Source of the DNA: Saccharofermentans sp.
GTDB taxonomy: Bacteria; Bacillota_A; Clostridia; Saccharofermentanales; Saccharofermentanaceae
Assembly: GCA_024695565.1 (NCBI GenBank)
Contig: JAILHX010000010.1
Location: forward strand, 1 to 54,924
Length of the DNA: 54,924 nt
Direction of reading: 5' to 3'
Shown here: positions 41,283 through 49,687 of the stretch, piece after piece
How positions within the stretch are numbered: the first letter of the stretch is position 1
How the letters are laid out: each line of letters opens with the position of its first letter
Notes under the pieces: model-generated
What the model was told of the DNA's origin: nothing
The model's database searches: none
The model's input: the letters and a program-made list of their open reading frames with translations, nothing else
Program-made: the position numbers and the translations under genes

Positions 41283-43979
41283 TCACTCTACGTTCTTCAG
41301 CGCTTCGTCCATCGGGATCTTCTTTATCCTAATGAAGTCGATAACCGATACGACCGCATATCCTATAAGCATAAATAACATCGCCATCGCCATGGATCTC
41401 GGCTCCATATGGAAAGTGAACCATCCGTCCATCTGAAGCATAAATGCCTTAAAGACATAGATAAGGATTATGTATCCGGCGATAAATCCCGTAAACGTAA
41501 ACAGGAACACGATAAAGGCTGTGGGGATCATGTACAGCGAACTGATCTCGGAGTTCATAAATCCCAATATCTTAACCATTGAGATGGAGTGCTCGTTGCG
41601 CTCGATTATTATCTTGGTCAGAAGGAATATCAGAGCGGCTGAAAGGACCAGGAGAACATACTGGGCAACCACCATGAATCCGCCCATGGAATGCATGAGC
41701 TGCGTCGTAACCTTTACAATGTCATCCTTGTCTATGACAGTGGCAAAGTATTTCTCATCGATATCGGTGATCTCTTCGTTCGAGAAATAACCTGTAAAAG
41801 TTCCTTCTTTCTTATCGAAAACACTGATAAAACATCTGTTAGGCATGAATACTGCGATACCGCCGTCATAATCCACAATGCCTGCAACTGTAAACTCATA
41901 ACTCTTGTTGGCAAATTCTTCTAAGAGCGTGATCTTATCACCGATGTCAAATCCGAACTTGCCCATAAAAGCGCTTGAGATATAGATCTCGCCGTCTTTA
42001 AGGTCCTTGTCGATATCGATATACTTGCTGCCGTCTTCGATACCGTAAACGGTTACTGATTCAGTAGTTCCTCCGCTGCCTCTACCCTTAATAAACGACG
42101 TGACATTCTTCTCATAGAGAAGTGACGTGGAATTGAATCTCTCCGCATCTTCATTAGAGGTAACAAGCTCGTTACCGTCGTCATCTTTGTTGCTCATCAG
42201 CATGTACTGGTATTTTGCAAAGAGCATATCCGGAGCGCTCTTTCCGTAGTGATTAAGTGAATCCGGAAGACCGAATGCAAAACAAAGCATGACTTCGACA
42301 AACACAATACCGAAGATGAGGATTGCATAATTAGGAATATTCTGGAATAAGATCCTTAATCTGAATCTGTTCATGAATGACCATCTGGGAAGCCTTCTGG
42401 CCTTAGTCCTCTTAGTCTTTTTCAAGTCGTGTCTTAAGAACTTCAGAGGGCTTAGCTGAAGCTTTCTGACGATGACGATCAGATTGATGAGGAACATAAG
42501 GATCAAGGGAATGACCGTCGTCTTTACAAGTGCCAGAGGACTCCACACTACTCCGCAATTAGGCAGACTGTAAGTCTCAAAATAGATGTTTACAGCTGCC
42601 TCCTTAAACAATGTATAACCTAAGACATTACCGATTACGGCACCTATCAGAGTAACTGCAACAGGAGTTGAGAGATAATGAACAATAAGTTCTCCCTTGG
42701 TATATCCCGAAGCACGCATGGTTCCGATGACAGATGCCTCTTTATCGATCGTGTTGCTGATCGTAATAGCGAAAATAAATGCGATTACAGCAATAAGGAT
42801 GTAGCAGAGGATCTCTGCTCCTGCCGTATCACCTTCTACGTCAGAAGGCGCAAAATTCGAAGCCTGACGATAGCATTCGGGAAGGTAGCCTTCGAGCTCA
42901 TTATCAAACACAACGGACTGTGTTATTAGTGCCTTCAGGAATTTGTCTGCATAATCTGCCTGAGCGACTTTATCAGCTGGCTTGATGTCATAAAAATATG
43001 CGTAACTGTAGTGCGTTCTTGTGCGCAGCATCTCAAAGCTCTCAGGCGTTACCATGGCAACGTTAAAGCCGAAAGCATCAAACATTAAGTCATTATTGTT
43101 CTCGTGCAAAGAAGTGTAGTTGATATAAGAAAGAAGTCCTACAACTTCAAACTCCCTGCCGCCTACTAAGATAGTGTCACCTACCTTTATCCCGACGTTG
43201 CTTGCATGCATTCTGTCGATAGCGATCTCATTATCTTTTTCTGGTGCACGGCCTTCGTTAAAAGATGCCATGTCAACTTCATCACTGCTGCTGAAAACTC
43301 TTACTGTTGCATCTTTTACACCATCTTTATCGTAATCTTCGTCTTCGTTCTTGAAGAAGTGTTCATAAACTGTTACCCCTACGGGTGCAAAATCAGGATC
43401 ATTAAGATCGTATTCTTCAACCGTCTCGTCCCATTTCTCATCAACAGCTTTTACAACTTCTTCGTGAGCCTCTCTATATGCATCTTCAGAAGCTTTAATG
43501 AACTCATCTGATTCACGCGCTTCAGCCAACGCATCTTCGTAGTTCTCCTCCATAAAAGTATCTATCTGACTTTGGATCATCTCCTCATCAGTAATGCCCA
43601 TTGCTTCGCACTGCGTACGGACGGCCTCTTCGATACTTGCAGTCACCTGCTTCTCGAGCTCTTCATCGATAGCCTTATCGACTTCTTCGTCAGCTTCTTC
43701 ATACCCCTTGGAGATAAGATACTCGCGGACATCTGCCATGTCGCCTTTTTCGATAGCTTCGATAAGATCTTCAGAAGCTTTGTTCTTAAACTCAAAAGAG
43801 CCGTCTTCAAGCTTTAATGTAACTTTTCCGGTGTTGACCGCTTCAAGCATGCTGTCACGGCCTACGGACATTCCTGATACGAAGCCGATCATGAGCACCA
43901 TGAAGACAATTATTACCAGATATTTCTGCCAGTCTCCTATTAATTCCTTTGGGACTCTCTTAATCAGCGGATTCTTCAT
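41283..43979 (-). CDS. FtsX/MacB-type ABC transporter permease with large acidic insert
   Basis: An 898-residue permease with membrane segment 1 at about 18-38, a large extracellular region, three segments around 400-510, a second extracellular region and three final segments around 750-880, a duplicated FtsX layout. Between segment 1 and the MacB-like part lies a ~140-residue helical, Glu/Asp-rich insert (about 65-195), followed by a DxDxDGxxD loop (Asp215, Asp217, Asp219, Asp223), the form of calcium-type metal-binding loops. It lies 13 bp downstream of the ATPase gene under the manganese riboswitch. Export or mechanotransmission of an unknown substrate is expected; a metal link is inference. 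Confidence 0.88.
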   Translation of the reverse strand: MKNPLIKRVPKELIGDWQKYLVIIVFMVLMIGFVSGMSVGRDSMLEAVNTGKVTLKLEDGSFEFKNKASEDLIEAIEKGDMADVREYLISKGYEEADEEVDKAIDEELEKQVTASIEEAVRTQCEAMGITDEEMIQSQIDTFMEENYEDALAEARESDEFIKASEDAYREAHEEVVKAVDEKWDETVEEYDLNDPDFAPVGVTVYEHFFKNEDEDYDKDGVKDATVRVFSSSDEVDMASFNEGRAPEKDNEIAIDRMHASNVGIKVGDTILVGGREFEVVGLLSYINYTSLHENNNDLMFDAFGFNVAMVTPESFEMLRTRTHYSYAYFYDIKPADKVAQADYADKFLKALITQSVVFDNELEGYLPECYRQASNFAPSDVEGDTAGAEILCYILIAVIAFIFAITISNTIDKEASVIGTMRASGYTKGELIVHYLSTPVAVTLIGAVIGNVLGYTLFKEAAVNIYFETYSLPNCGVVWSPLALVKTTVIPLILMFLINLIVIVRKLQLSPLKFLRHDLKKTKRTKARRLPRWSFMNRFRLRILFQNIPNYAILIFGIVFVEVMLCFAFGLPDSLNHYGKSAPDMLFAKYQYMLMSNKDDDGNELVTSNEDAERFNSTSLLYEKNVTSFIKGRGSGGTTESVTVYGIEDGSKYIDIDKDLKDGEIYISSAFMGKFGFDIGDKITLLEEFANKSYEFTVAGIVDYDGGIAVFMPNRCFISVFDKKEGTFTGYFSNEEITDIDEKYFATVIDKDDIVKVTTQLMHSMGGFMVVAQYVLLVLSAALIFLLTKIIIERNEHSISMVKILGFMNSEISSLYMIPTAFIVFLFTFTGFIAGYIILIYVFKAFMLQMDGWFTFHMEPRSMAMAMLFMLIGYAVVSVIDFIRIKKIPMDEALKNVE

Positions 43980-43992
43980 TGCTGCTTCCTCC

Positions 43993-44709
43993 TTACCACT
44001 CGAGCTCGGAAGCAGTCAGTTTGTTATCGTTTATATCGTTGTGGCGTACGATACCGTCACGAAGCTTAATGACGTGATCGGCCATATACCTGATGGCTTC
44101 GTTGTGCGTAACCATGATTACCGTATTACCGAACTTCCGGTTGCAGTTCTCGATGAGCCCCAAGATCTCCTTGGAAGTCTTGTAATCAAGCGCTCCCGTA
44201 GGCTCATCACACATAAGAATGTCCGGATTCTTAACAACCGCACGACCTATTGATACACGCTGCTGCTGACCTCCGGACAACTGATTGGGGTATTTGTATT
44301 TGTGGTCTTCCAACCCGAGTGTCGCGATAACCTCATCTACATTGAGCGGGTCATCCGACAGATACGCCCCGACCTCGATATTCTCCTTTACATTCAGATT
44401 CGGGATAAGGTTATACATCTGGAAAACATAACCCAGGTGCTTTCTTCTGTACATCGTGAGAGCCTTCTCATCCATATCCTTAAGCTTATCGCCATTAATG
44501 CTTACGTACCCGGAATCCGGAGTATCAATTCCGCCGATAATGTTAAGGAGTGTGGATTTGCCTGAACCTGAGGGACCCAGAAGGACACAGAACTCGCCTT
44601 TGCTTACGGTAAAGCTCATGCCTCGTAAAACATCCTGTTTTGCTTCACCTGTTCCGAAACTCTTCTTAAGATCACAGATCTCAAGAAACTTCTTTTCTTC
44701 TTCGCTCAT
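43993..44709 (-). CDS. MacB/LolD-type ABC transporter ATP-binding protein
   Basis: A 238-residue ATPase with Walker A GPSGSGKST (45-53), Q-loop VFQMYNLIP, signature LSGGQQQR, Walker B ILMCDEPTGALD and H-loop His in MVTHNE. The PTGALD ending and overall layout place it in the MacB/FtsE/LolD family that energises FtsX-type permeases. ATG 44709 has GGAGG directly behind the riboswitch terminator; an in-frame extension would run through the riboswitch and is rejected. It is the first gene of the two-gene operon with the permease at 41283. Confidence 0.95.
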   Translation of the reverse strand: MSEEEKKFLEICDLKKSFGTGEAKQDVLRGMSFTVSKGEFCVLLGPSGSGKSTLLNIIGGIDTPDSGYVSINGDKLKDMDEKALTMYRRKHLGYVFQMYNLIPNLNVKENIEVGAYLSDDPLNVDEVIATLGLEDHKYKYPNQLSGGQQQRVSIGRAVVKNPDILMCDEPTGALDYKTSKEILGLIENCNRKFGNTVIMVTHNEAIRYMADHVIKLRDGIVRHNDINDNKLTASELEW

Positions 44710-44720
44710 AAAAAGCCTCC

Positions 44721-44752
44721 AAAAATAAAAAAGATATGACCGAAGCCATATC
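44721..44752 (-). terminator. Riboswitch expression-platform terminator
   Basis: On the minus strand GATATGGC-TTCG-GTCATATC (44752 down to 44733), an 8-bp stem with a UUCG tetraloop, followed by T6-A-T5. It lies 11 bp before the start codon of the ATPase and directly precedes its ribosome binding site. Confidence 0.9.
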
Positions 44753-44774
44753 AAAACTATCTTTGGAGAATCGT

Positions 44775-44800
44775 CATGTATAGCTTCGCAGTTATACATG
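44775..44800 (-). promoter_or_regulatory. Anti-antiterminator hairpin of the riboswitch
   Basis: CATGTATA (44793-44800, minus) pairs with TATACATG (44775-44782). Its first four bases are also the 3' half of aptamer helix P1, so the two cannot coexist. The segment CGAAGCTATA (44779-44788, minus) could instead pair over 10 bp with TATGGCTTCG inside the terminator (44741-44750), acting as antiterminator once P1 has formed. Confidence 0.65.
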
Positions 44801-44877
44801 AGTCTCGCAATTTAAAACAAGCCAGGTTATTACCAAGATGTTGACTTGCTACGCAAAGCGCTTGCTACTCCCTCATG
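44797..44877 (-). promoter_or_regulatory. Manganese riboswitch aptamer (yybP-ykoY family)
   Basis: Read on the minus strand, helix P1 CATGAG/CTCATG (44872-44877, 44797-44802) encloses in order the signature GGGAGTAGC, a small GC hairpin, GTCAACAT, a second hairpin, and GCGAGAC. These three conserved blocks in this order define the yybP-ykoY element, which binds Mn2+ and usually turns on metal exporters. Here it precedes an ABC transporter operon, with a switching hairpin and intrinsic terminator following. A small hairpin GATAG/CTATC lies just 5' (44882-44898). Confidence 0.85.
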
Positions 44878-44980
44878 GGATGATAGTTAAATGCTATCAG
44901 TCACCAAATTTTAAGTCAATGCAGGTTTTGGTAACAATTAACAAAAATATCAGGCCGACAGTTAACGATATTTCATTCAG

Positions 44981-44996
44981 GTTAGCTAATGCTAAC
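44981..44996. promoter_or_regulatory. Palindrome between divergent promoters
   Basis: GTTAGC-TAAT-GCTAAC is a perfect 6-bp inverted repeat 9 bp upstream of the -35 of the gene at 45073. It may be an operator. It is also upstream of the riboswitch operon on the other strand. Confidence 0.4.
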
Positions 44997-45005
44997 GCTC
45001 GGACA

Positions 45006-45034
45006 TTGACATAATTTTGCAATTGGGGTTTAAT
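45006..45034 (+). promoter_or_regulatory. Promoter of the gene at 45073
   Basis: Consensus TTGACA (45006-45011), a 17-bp spacer and TTTAAT (45029-45034), 38 bp upstream of the start codon. Confidence 0.75.
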
Positions 45035-45072
45035 CACTTCTGCAATTTTATGAGATGCATTTTGGAGGACAT

Positions 45073-45540
45073 ATGGCAGCTGATGTTAAGTTTACAGTAA
45101 AAAAGGCGATGGACGATCAGGTCCTGACCCCTACTAATGTAAGTGAAGAACTCGAGAAGAAATTCATAAAGAAAGCCAGATCATCATCGATCAAACTTAT
45201 CCCGATTTCTTTTATTGCAGCTGCTATAGTTGTTGTCATTATATTTTTGCTCATATATTTCTTAAAGCTCCTGGCTATAAGCACTATCGGAATTCTCTTC
45301 GTCATCTTCCCTATCTATGCCATCTACGATGCATTTGCCACATCAAAGGCCATCAAGAATCACGATTATGAATTCTTTTATGGTGAGATAACAGGAAAGA
45401 CAGATGCCGGCAATTACATTATCAAGGGACTTGAAGAGCACAAGATCAGCCCCCTGCTTGGCAAGAAGGACTACAACGCAGGAGATAAAGCCATTGTTGC
45501 CAGGATCAAGGATGAACTTAGTCTGATATCCGAAGAGTGA
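45073..45540 (+). CDS. Small two-pass membrane protein, unknown function
   Basis: A 155-residue protein: a charged N-terminal ~40 residues, two membrane segments (IKLIPISFIAAAIVVVIIFLLIYFL and LAISTIGILFVIFPIYAIY, about 41-84), then a ~70-residue soluble tail with alternating polar and hydrophobic residues (YEFFYGEITGKTDAGNYIIKG), probably a small beta-rich domain in the cytosol. ATG 45073 has GGAGG 4 nt upstream. No family recognised. It is divergent from the riboswitch-controlled ABC operon and converges, 9 bp apart, on the DUF6273 lipoprotein gene. Confidence 0.75.
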   Translation: MAADVKFTVKKAMDDQVLTPTNVSEELEKKFIKKARSSSIKLIPISFIAAAIVVVIIFLLIYFLKLLAISTIGILFVIFPIYAIYDAFATSKAIKNHDYEFFYGEITGKTDAGNYIIKGLEEHKISPLLGKKDYNAGDKAIVARIKDELSLISEE

Positions 45541-45549
45541 TCTGATAAC

Positions 45550-46338
45550 TTAAATATCGTCAGTAAGCTCAATCCAGATAGCGGGCCGTACACCAATACC
45601 TTCGGAAAAGACCAAGCAGCCATCGACGTTATCCGCATTGATCTCGGTATCGATATTGCCATAGCAGTCTACTTCAGCCGCTCTGTTGGCAGATGAAGCA
45701 GGTGTGCGAAGCCACCACCAACCGGTACTCATGCCGTTTTCAAGTGTTTTATCTTCACATACATTTGTGCCTTGGGATACCGCATAATCAGTAGGAGCGG
45801 TCATACGGTCATCAGCATCCAGGAAATATATCTGTACTTCCGCAAGACTTAAACAAAACACATTATCTTCAGTGTCGTTACCGCCAGGTGTTGCGTATAG
45901 CGGGTTGTCAGCGTTTTCAATCGTAACGGTCTGTATAAGACTCTTTTCGCTGTCTGAAAAAGCCTTATCGTAGAAATCCCCGTTGAGCCATTTCCTCAAG
46001 GAACTGTTTTCCCACGTAACGTCTGCAAGATCGATATTATATACATACTGATCCAGCACATATTCCGAGATAAGAAGTGCTTTACCGTCTTTAATCTCGA
46101 GCACACGCCACTCAATCGGTTCAGGATCCGAATCTTTTGTCTGTACATAATTACCGAACGAGATTCGATCACCGACAGAAATGCCGTCGTCTTCTTCAGT
46201 CGTTGTTTCAGACGTAACAGTCTCAGATTCAGAATCTGAAGGCTGCATGCCTGATTCACCGGTATTTGCACAGGCAGTTGATGCCATGATCACTGTTAAT
46301 ACAAGGCCTATAGCAGCTGACTTCTTAAACGTCTTCAT
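45550..46338 (-). CDS. DUF6273-type lipoprotein
   Basis: A 262-residue protein. The signal peptide ends with a lipobox-like MASTAC (Cys23), followed by a Ser/Thr/Glu-rich tether to about residue 53. The globular part carries the DUF6273 pattern: ISFGNYVQT, PIEWRVLEIKDGKALLISEYVLD, TWENSSLRKWLNGDFYDKAF, WWWLRTPASS and GIGVRPAIWIEL. The fold is related to C-type-lectin-like surface domains. ATG 46338 has GAGGTG 7 nt upstream. It lies 75 bp after the histidine kinase gene on the same strand, so it may be a target or partner of that two-component system. Confidence 0.85.
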   Translation of the reverse strand: MKTFKKSAAIGLVLTVIMASTACANTGESGMQPSDSESETVTSETTTEEDDGISVGDRISFGNYVQTKDSDPEPIEWRVLEIKDGKALLISEYVLDQYVYNIDLADVTWENSSLRKWLNGDFYDKAFSDSEKSLIQTVTIENADNPLYATPGGNDTEDNVFCLSLAEVQIYFLDADDRMTAPTDYAVSQGTNVCEDKTLENGMSTGWWWLRTPASSANRAAEVDCYGNIDTEINADNVDGCLVFSEGIGVRPAIWIELTDDI

Positions 46339-46413
46339 AGGATTACACCTCATTTCATATGATAGGTAACTGAGATGAATATAGCAAAGCAAATTGAATC
46401 CTATTGGAATTAT

Positions 46414-47874
46414 TTATGGATTTTTTGTGGAGTACGGGAGATTTATCACAGCAACAACATCCGGTCCGTCATTTTCGATGGTAACCGTACCATGGTGCCG
46501 CTCGATTATCAGTCTGCCCAGATAAAGCCCCAGACCGGAACCGCCGCTTCTTCTGCTTCTTGAGCTGTCTGTCCTGTAAAACGCTTCGAAAAGATGCGGC
46601 AGATCCTCCTCGTCTATATGTGAATCAGTATTGCGGATCCTGGTAATGATCTCTCCGTTTTCTGCTTCGGCAGAAATTTTTACTGACGAACCATTAGAAG
46701 AGTAAAGCACAGCGTTTGAAAGCAAAGAACCGACCGCCATCGAAATAAGATCTTTATTGCCTTCAAAGAAGAGATCATTCTCTATCCGGGTTTCAAGGGT
46801 GATGCCTTTTACAACCAGCAGTTCTTCTATTTCTTCAATTCCAGATCTTAATATATTTCCAAGCTCTTCTTCCTGCACAGTAATTACATTTCCCGCCTGC
46901 ATCCTTGATGCCGTAAGGATCTCATTGATAAGGGACTCCATGCGCTTAAGGGATGACAAAGTTTTCGGAAGATACGTTTCATAATCGTTATATGGTTCTA
47001 TTCCGTCCAACATACCCCTGACCTGACCCTGCGCTATGGTTATAGGTGTCTTAAGTTCATGTGAGGCGGCAGCGAAAAAGACGTCTTTCTGCTTTTCCAG
47101 TTCGTTTGTGCGCTGCATTTCCCGTTCAAGTTCTTCGGTCCTTTTGTTCAGCTTGGTAATCGTCTCATCGAGATTGGAAGATAGCATATCAAGATCTCTG
47201 CCAAGATCACCGATCTCATCACGCCTTTTCAACCTGCTCTTTGCCGTAAAATCCATTTTCGCGATCTTGCCTGAGACACCTGAAAGCTTTTGAACAGGTC
47301 TTGCAAATAAAAGAGTATAGATAAACGAACAGAGAAGTGAGACCAGCACAATTATCGCAATGATCAGCGGCAGAGTTTTTTTAAGTGCTTCCCAAAGAAC
47401 ATTCTCGCCTTTTTGCGACCACAAACAGACTACTGTATATTCATTCTGTTTCTCCTGGTTGAAAATAACATGTTCGGATATTGCAAAGCTCATCTCAGCT
47501 TCGCTGTCAGGATCGATAAGCTGTTTTACATCCCATCTGGTTCTCAATGCATACTCTGAACCGGGAACGGCAGCAGGCAGTCTGTTAGGATCATAATCTT
47601 CACCTTTATAGAAAACAACGTGACAGTCATTTGCAAGAATAAACTCGTCGATCATCGGACTGCAGTCCCTGAACCTGACTGTGCCCAGTTCTTCTGTCAA
47701 AGCAGCAAACGCCGTCTCCATCTCGGTTCTTTTGACCATATTCCAGGTTAATGGTGTAGCATTATAAAGCAATGCATAGATCAAAACACCAAACATTACC
47801 TGCACGATGAACGTGATAAGAAAAACTTTGAATGATAATCTGTCAGTTATCCGTTTGCGCGACACGATACCCAC
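46414..47874 (-). CDS. Sensor histidine kinase
   Basis: A 486-residue kinase: membrane segment (about 14-36), an extracellular sensor domain of ~130 residues, second membrane segment (about 168-190), HAMP linker, coiled coil, HisKA domain with the phospho-acceptor in AASHELKTP (about residue 270) and HATPase_c with N-box SLLSNAVLYSS and GSGLGLYLG G-box. It phosphorylates the response regulator encoded just upstream, with which it overlaps by 32 bp. The start used is a GTG at 47874; another GTG three codons later is also possible and neither has a strong ribosome binding site. The stimulus is unknown. Confidence 0.92.
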   Translation of the reverse strand: MGIVSRKRITDRLSFKVFLITFIVQVMFGVLIYALLYNATPLTWNMVKRTEMETAFAALTEELGTVRFRDCSPMIDEFILANDCHVVFYKGEDYDPNRLPAAVPGSEYALRTRWDVKQLIDPDSEAEMSFAISEHVIFNQEKQNEYTVVCLWSQKGENVLWEALKKTLPLIIAIIVLVSLLCSFIYTLLFARPVQKLSGVSGKIAKMDFTAKSRLKRRDEIGDLGRDLDMLSSNLDETITKLNKRTEELEREMQRTNELEKQKDVFFAAASHELKTPITIAQGQVRGMLDGIEPYNDYETYLPKTLSSLKRMESLINEILTASRMQAGNVITVQEEELGNILRSGIEEIEELLVVKGITLETRIENDLFFEGNKDLISMAVGSLLSNAVLYSSNGSSVKISAEAENGEIITRIRNTDSHIDEEDLPHLFEAFYRTDSSRSRRSGGSGLGLYLGRLIIERHHGTVTIENDGPDVVAVINLPYSTKNP

Positions 47875-48517
47875 GGCCTCTCACTGTCTCAATCACGCCT
47901 TCACCTACCTTGTGACGCAGGTTTTTGATATGGCTGTCCACTATGCGGTCATCCACGATCGCACTGTAATCCCAAAGCATCTCCAAAAGCCGCTCTCTCG
48001 TATACACACGGCCCGGATTCTTTATAAGGGTAAGAAGGATATCGAACTCCTTAGAAGTAAGCTCTGTTTCTTTACCACTCACCATAACCTTTGCCATGTC
48101 AGGTATTATTACTATATCTTTGTAACAGATCTTGGTGTATTCTTCAGCAGAAGATGAAGTGTCACGCCTTAACACAGCCTTCACCTTGCGTAAGAATACC
48201 GGTATGGAAAAAGGTTTGGTGACATAATCATCTGCCAGTGAATCATAACCTTTGACCATTGATTTCTCGTCATCCAAAGCCGAAAGGAATATTACAGGCA
48301 CATTCGACTGTTTCTTCACAAATTCGCAAACACCATAACCGTCGATCTTCGGTATCATAATATCAAGAATGACGAGATCAACTGTTTCTCTGCCGAACAG
48401 GCTGATAGCTTCAACGCCATCCTCAGCCTCTATGACAGAGTAGCCGTCATTAATAAGGTAACTTGCCAGAAGTTGCCTTAATTCAGGTTCATCTTCCACG
48501 ATCAAAATCTTATTCAT
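47843..48517 (-). CDS. OmpR-family response regulator
   Basis: A 224-residue regulator with a receiver domain (acidic Glu8/Asp9, phospho-acceptor Asp52 in LVILDIMIP, Lys in VTKPFS) and a C-terminal winged helix (ELTSKEFDILLTLIKNPGRVYTRERLLEMLW, then VDSHIKNLRHKV and VRGRGYRV). It is paired with the overlapping histidine kinase. No ribosome binding site is found before ATG 48517; a perfect TATAAT ends 6 nt upstream, so the transcript should be leaderless. Direct repeats in the promoter suggest autoregulation. Confidence 0.93.
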   Translation of the reverse strand: MNKILIVEDEPELRQLLASYLINDGYSVIEAEDGVEAISLFGRETVDLVILDIMIPKIDGYGVCEFVKKQSNVPVIFLSALDDEKSMVKGYDSLADDYVTKPFSIPVFLRKVKAVLRRDTSSSAEEYTKICYKDIVIIPDMAKVMVSGKETELTSKEFDILLTLIKNPGRVYTRERLLEMLWDYSAIVDDRIVDSHIKNLRHKVGEGVIETVRGRGYRVAQTDN

Positions 48518-48523
48518 GATTTG

Positions 48524-48554
48524 ATTATAGAATAAATTTATGGATTTTATGTGC
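48524..48554 (-). promoter_or_regulatory. Leaderless, probably autoregulated promoter of the response regulator gene
   Basis: On the minus strand TATAAT (48524-48529) ends 6 nt before the ATG. No normal -35 is present; its place is taken by two CATAAA direct repeats (within 48536-48552) spaced about 9-10 bp, as for OmpR-family binding sites. Confidence 0.5.
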
Positions 48555-48568
48555 AGAAACGATATGCC

Positions 48569-49642
48569 TCAGCCTATCGCGGCTCCGCTTAACATTACAA
48601 AATAAAATACGCATACGATCAGTATGAGCAATAACAAGAGGATTACCGCCGGAACCACTATAAACGGAATGATAGTCGGTGCATCGCAGAATGTCTTGCC
48701 TGACTGTCCGTTAATGACGACCGGAAACCATCTGTTTTTATATGTGTATTTGGCAAAATATACCGGTGCCAATGTATATCTGAACTTGACATTAAAATAA
48801 TTGCTTATCAGGCTCTCGATATGGAAATTAATACCATATCTTCTGAACACGGCTCTTCTTATTTTTTCATCCATGTTCGTTTTCGCGCGTTCCCAGGCTT
48901 CGTTAAGACCAACTGTATAACGTTCAGCCGGAATGCCTGCTAAGTATTTCGGTGAATAAGGAACAGCTTTTGTAAAATCAAAATCCTGAACTTTTACTAT
49001 GAACGGACCTCTGTATTTGTCAGAAGCAGAAAGAATAATATCGTCAAAATAATTATTCCATATGCCTGCGTATGGTGTTTTCCCAACCGGGGTTGAATGA
49101 TGTGCAAAGTAAGATGACACTGTCAATGAATCGAAAGTCCAGAACGGAAGATATATGCCAACGACATTCTCAAGCTTACTATCGACCACGCCTCTTCTAA
49201 GACAATGCTTTCTTTTCATATAGGCCGAAAAGCATTGTTCTGCCGCCTCTTTGCTGAATGCAAAAGGAATTACTGACTGAGGAGCCATGATCTGAGGATT
49301 CTCCGCAGCAGGAGTTACGCTCGTAGATCCGCAAAACGGGCAGGCACCGGTTAAAGCTTCTGCATCGTATAGTGTCTGACCACCGCAGTTAGTACATACG
49401 ATTAGTTTCTTTACATGACCCCAGTTTACGCTGGCGCGCTGCAGAGCAGAGTTGAAATCAATTTCCTGAACAGCAGGAACCGTTCCGGGCTGAGGAAGCT
49501 GAGAAACCAGTCCGCAGAAGGGACACGTAAGATTCAGGCTCTCCGGATCATATTTAACGCCAATTGTACCACCGCATCCGGGGCACTTGACTTCCGAACT
49601 CGTTACATTAATAGCACCAATAAACGGCTTATTCTCTGACAT
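48569..49642 (-). CDS. Membrane-anchored zinc-ribbon protein
   Basis: A 357-residue protein. Two zinc ribbons open it: CPGCGG...CPFCG (about residues 15-44) and CTNCGG...CPFCG (about 80-108). A ~190-residue domain with YLPFWTFDSLTVSSYFAHH, EAWERAKTNMDEKIRR and TLAPVYFAKYTYKN follows, then a C-terminal membrane segment (IIPFIVVPAVILLLLLILIVCVFYFVML). Relatives are often mislabelled as PriA-like; no helicase motif is present here. ATG 49642 is preferred, with AAAGGTG upstream; a GTG three codons earlier is possible. It follows the SPFKP-motif protein gene by 45 bp and is probably in the same operon. Confidence 0.78.
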   Translation of the reverse strand: MSENKPFIGAINVTSSEVKCPGCGGTIGVKYDPESLNLTCPFCGLVSQLPQPGTVPAVQEIDFNSALQRASVNWGHVKKLIVCTNCGGQTLYDAEALTGACPFCGSTSVTPAAENPQIMAPQSVIPFAFSKEAAEQCFSAYMKRKHCLRRGVVDSKLENVVGIYLPFWTFDSLTVSSYFAHHSTPVGKTPYAGIWNNYFDDIILSASDKYRGPFIVKVQDFDFTKAVPYSPKYLAGIPAERYTVGLNEAWERAKTNMDEKIRRAVFRRYGINFHIESLISNYFNVKFRYTLAPVYFAKYTYKNRWFPVVINGQSGKTFCDAPTIIPFIVVPAVILLLLLILIVCVFYFVMLSGAAIG

Positions 49643-49687
49643 TGTTTTCACCTTTATTCCCTTATTCCAATTTTGATAAACAATGAT

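Noticed and set aside
41691..43511. Several plus-strand frames inside the ABC permease gene
   Set aside because: They are antisense shadows of a long gene with clear membrane topology, without ribosome binding sites.
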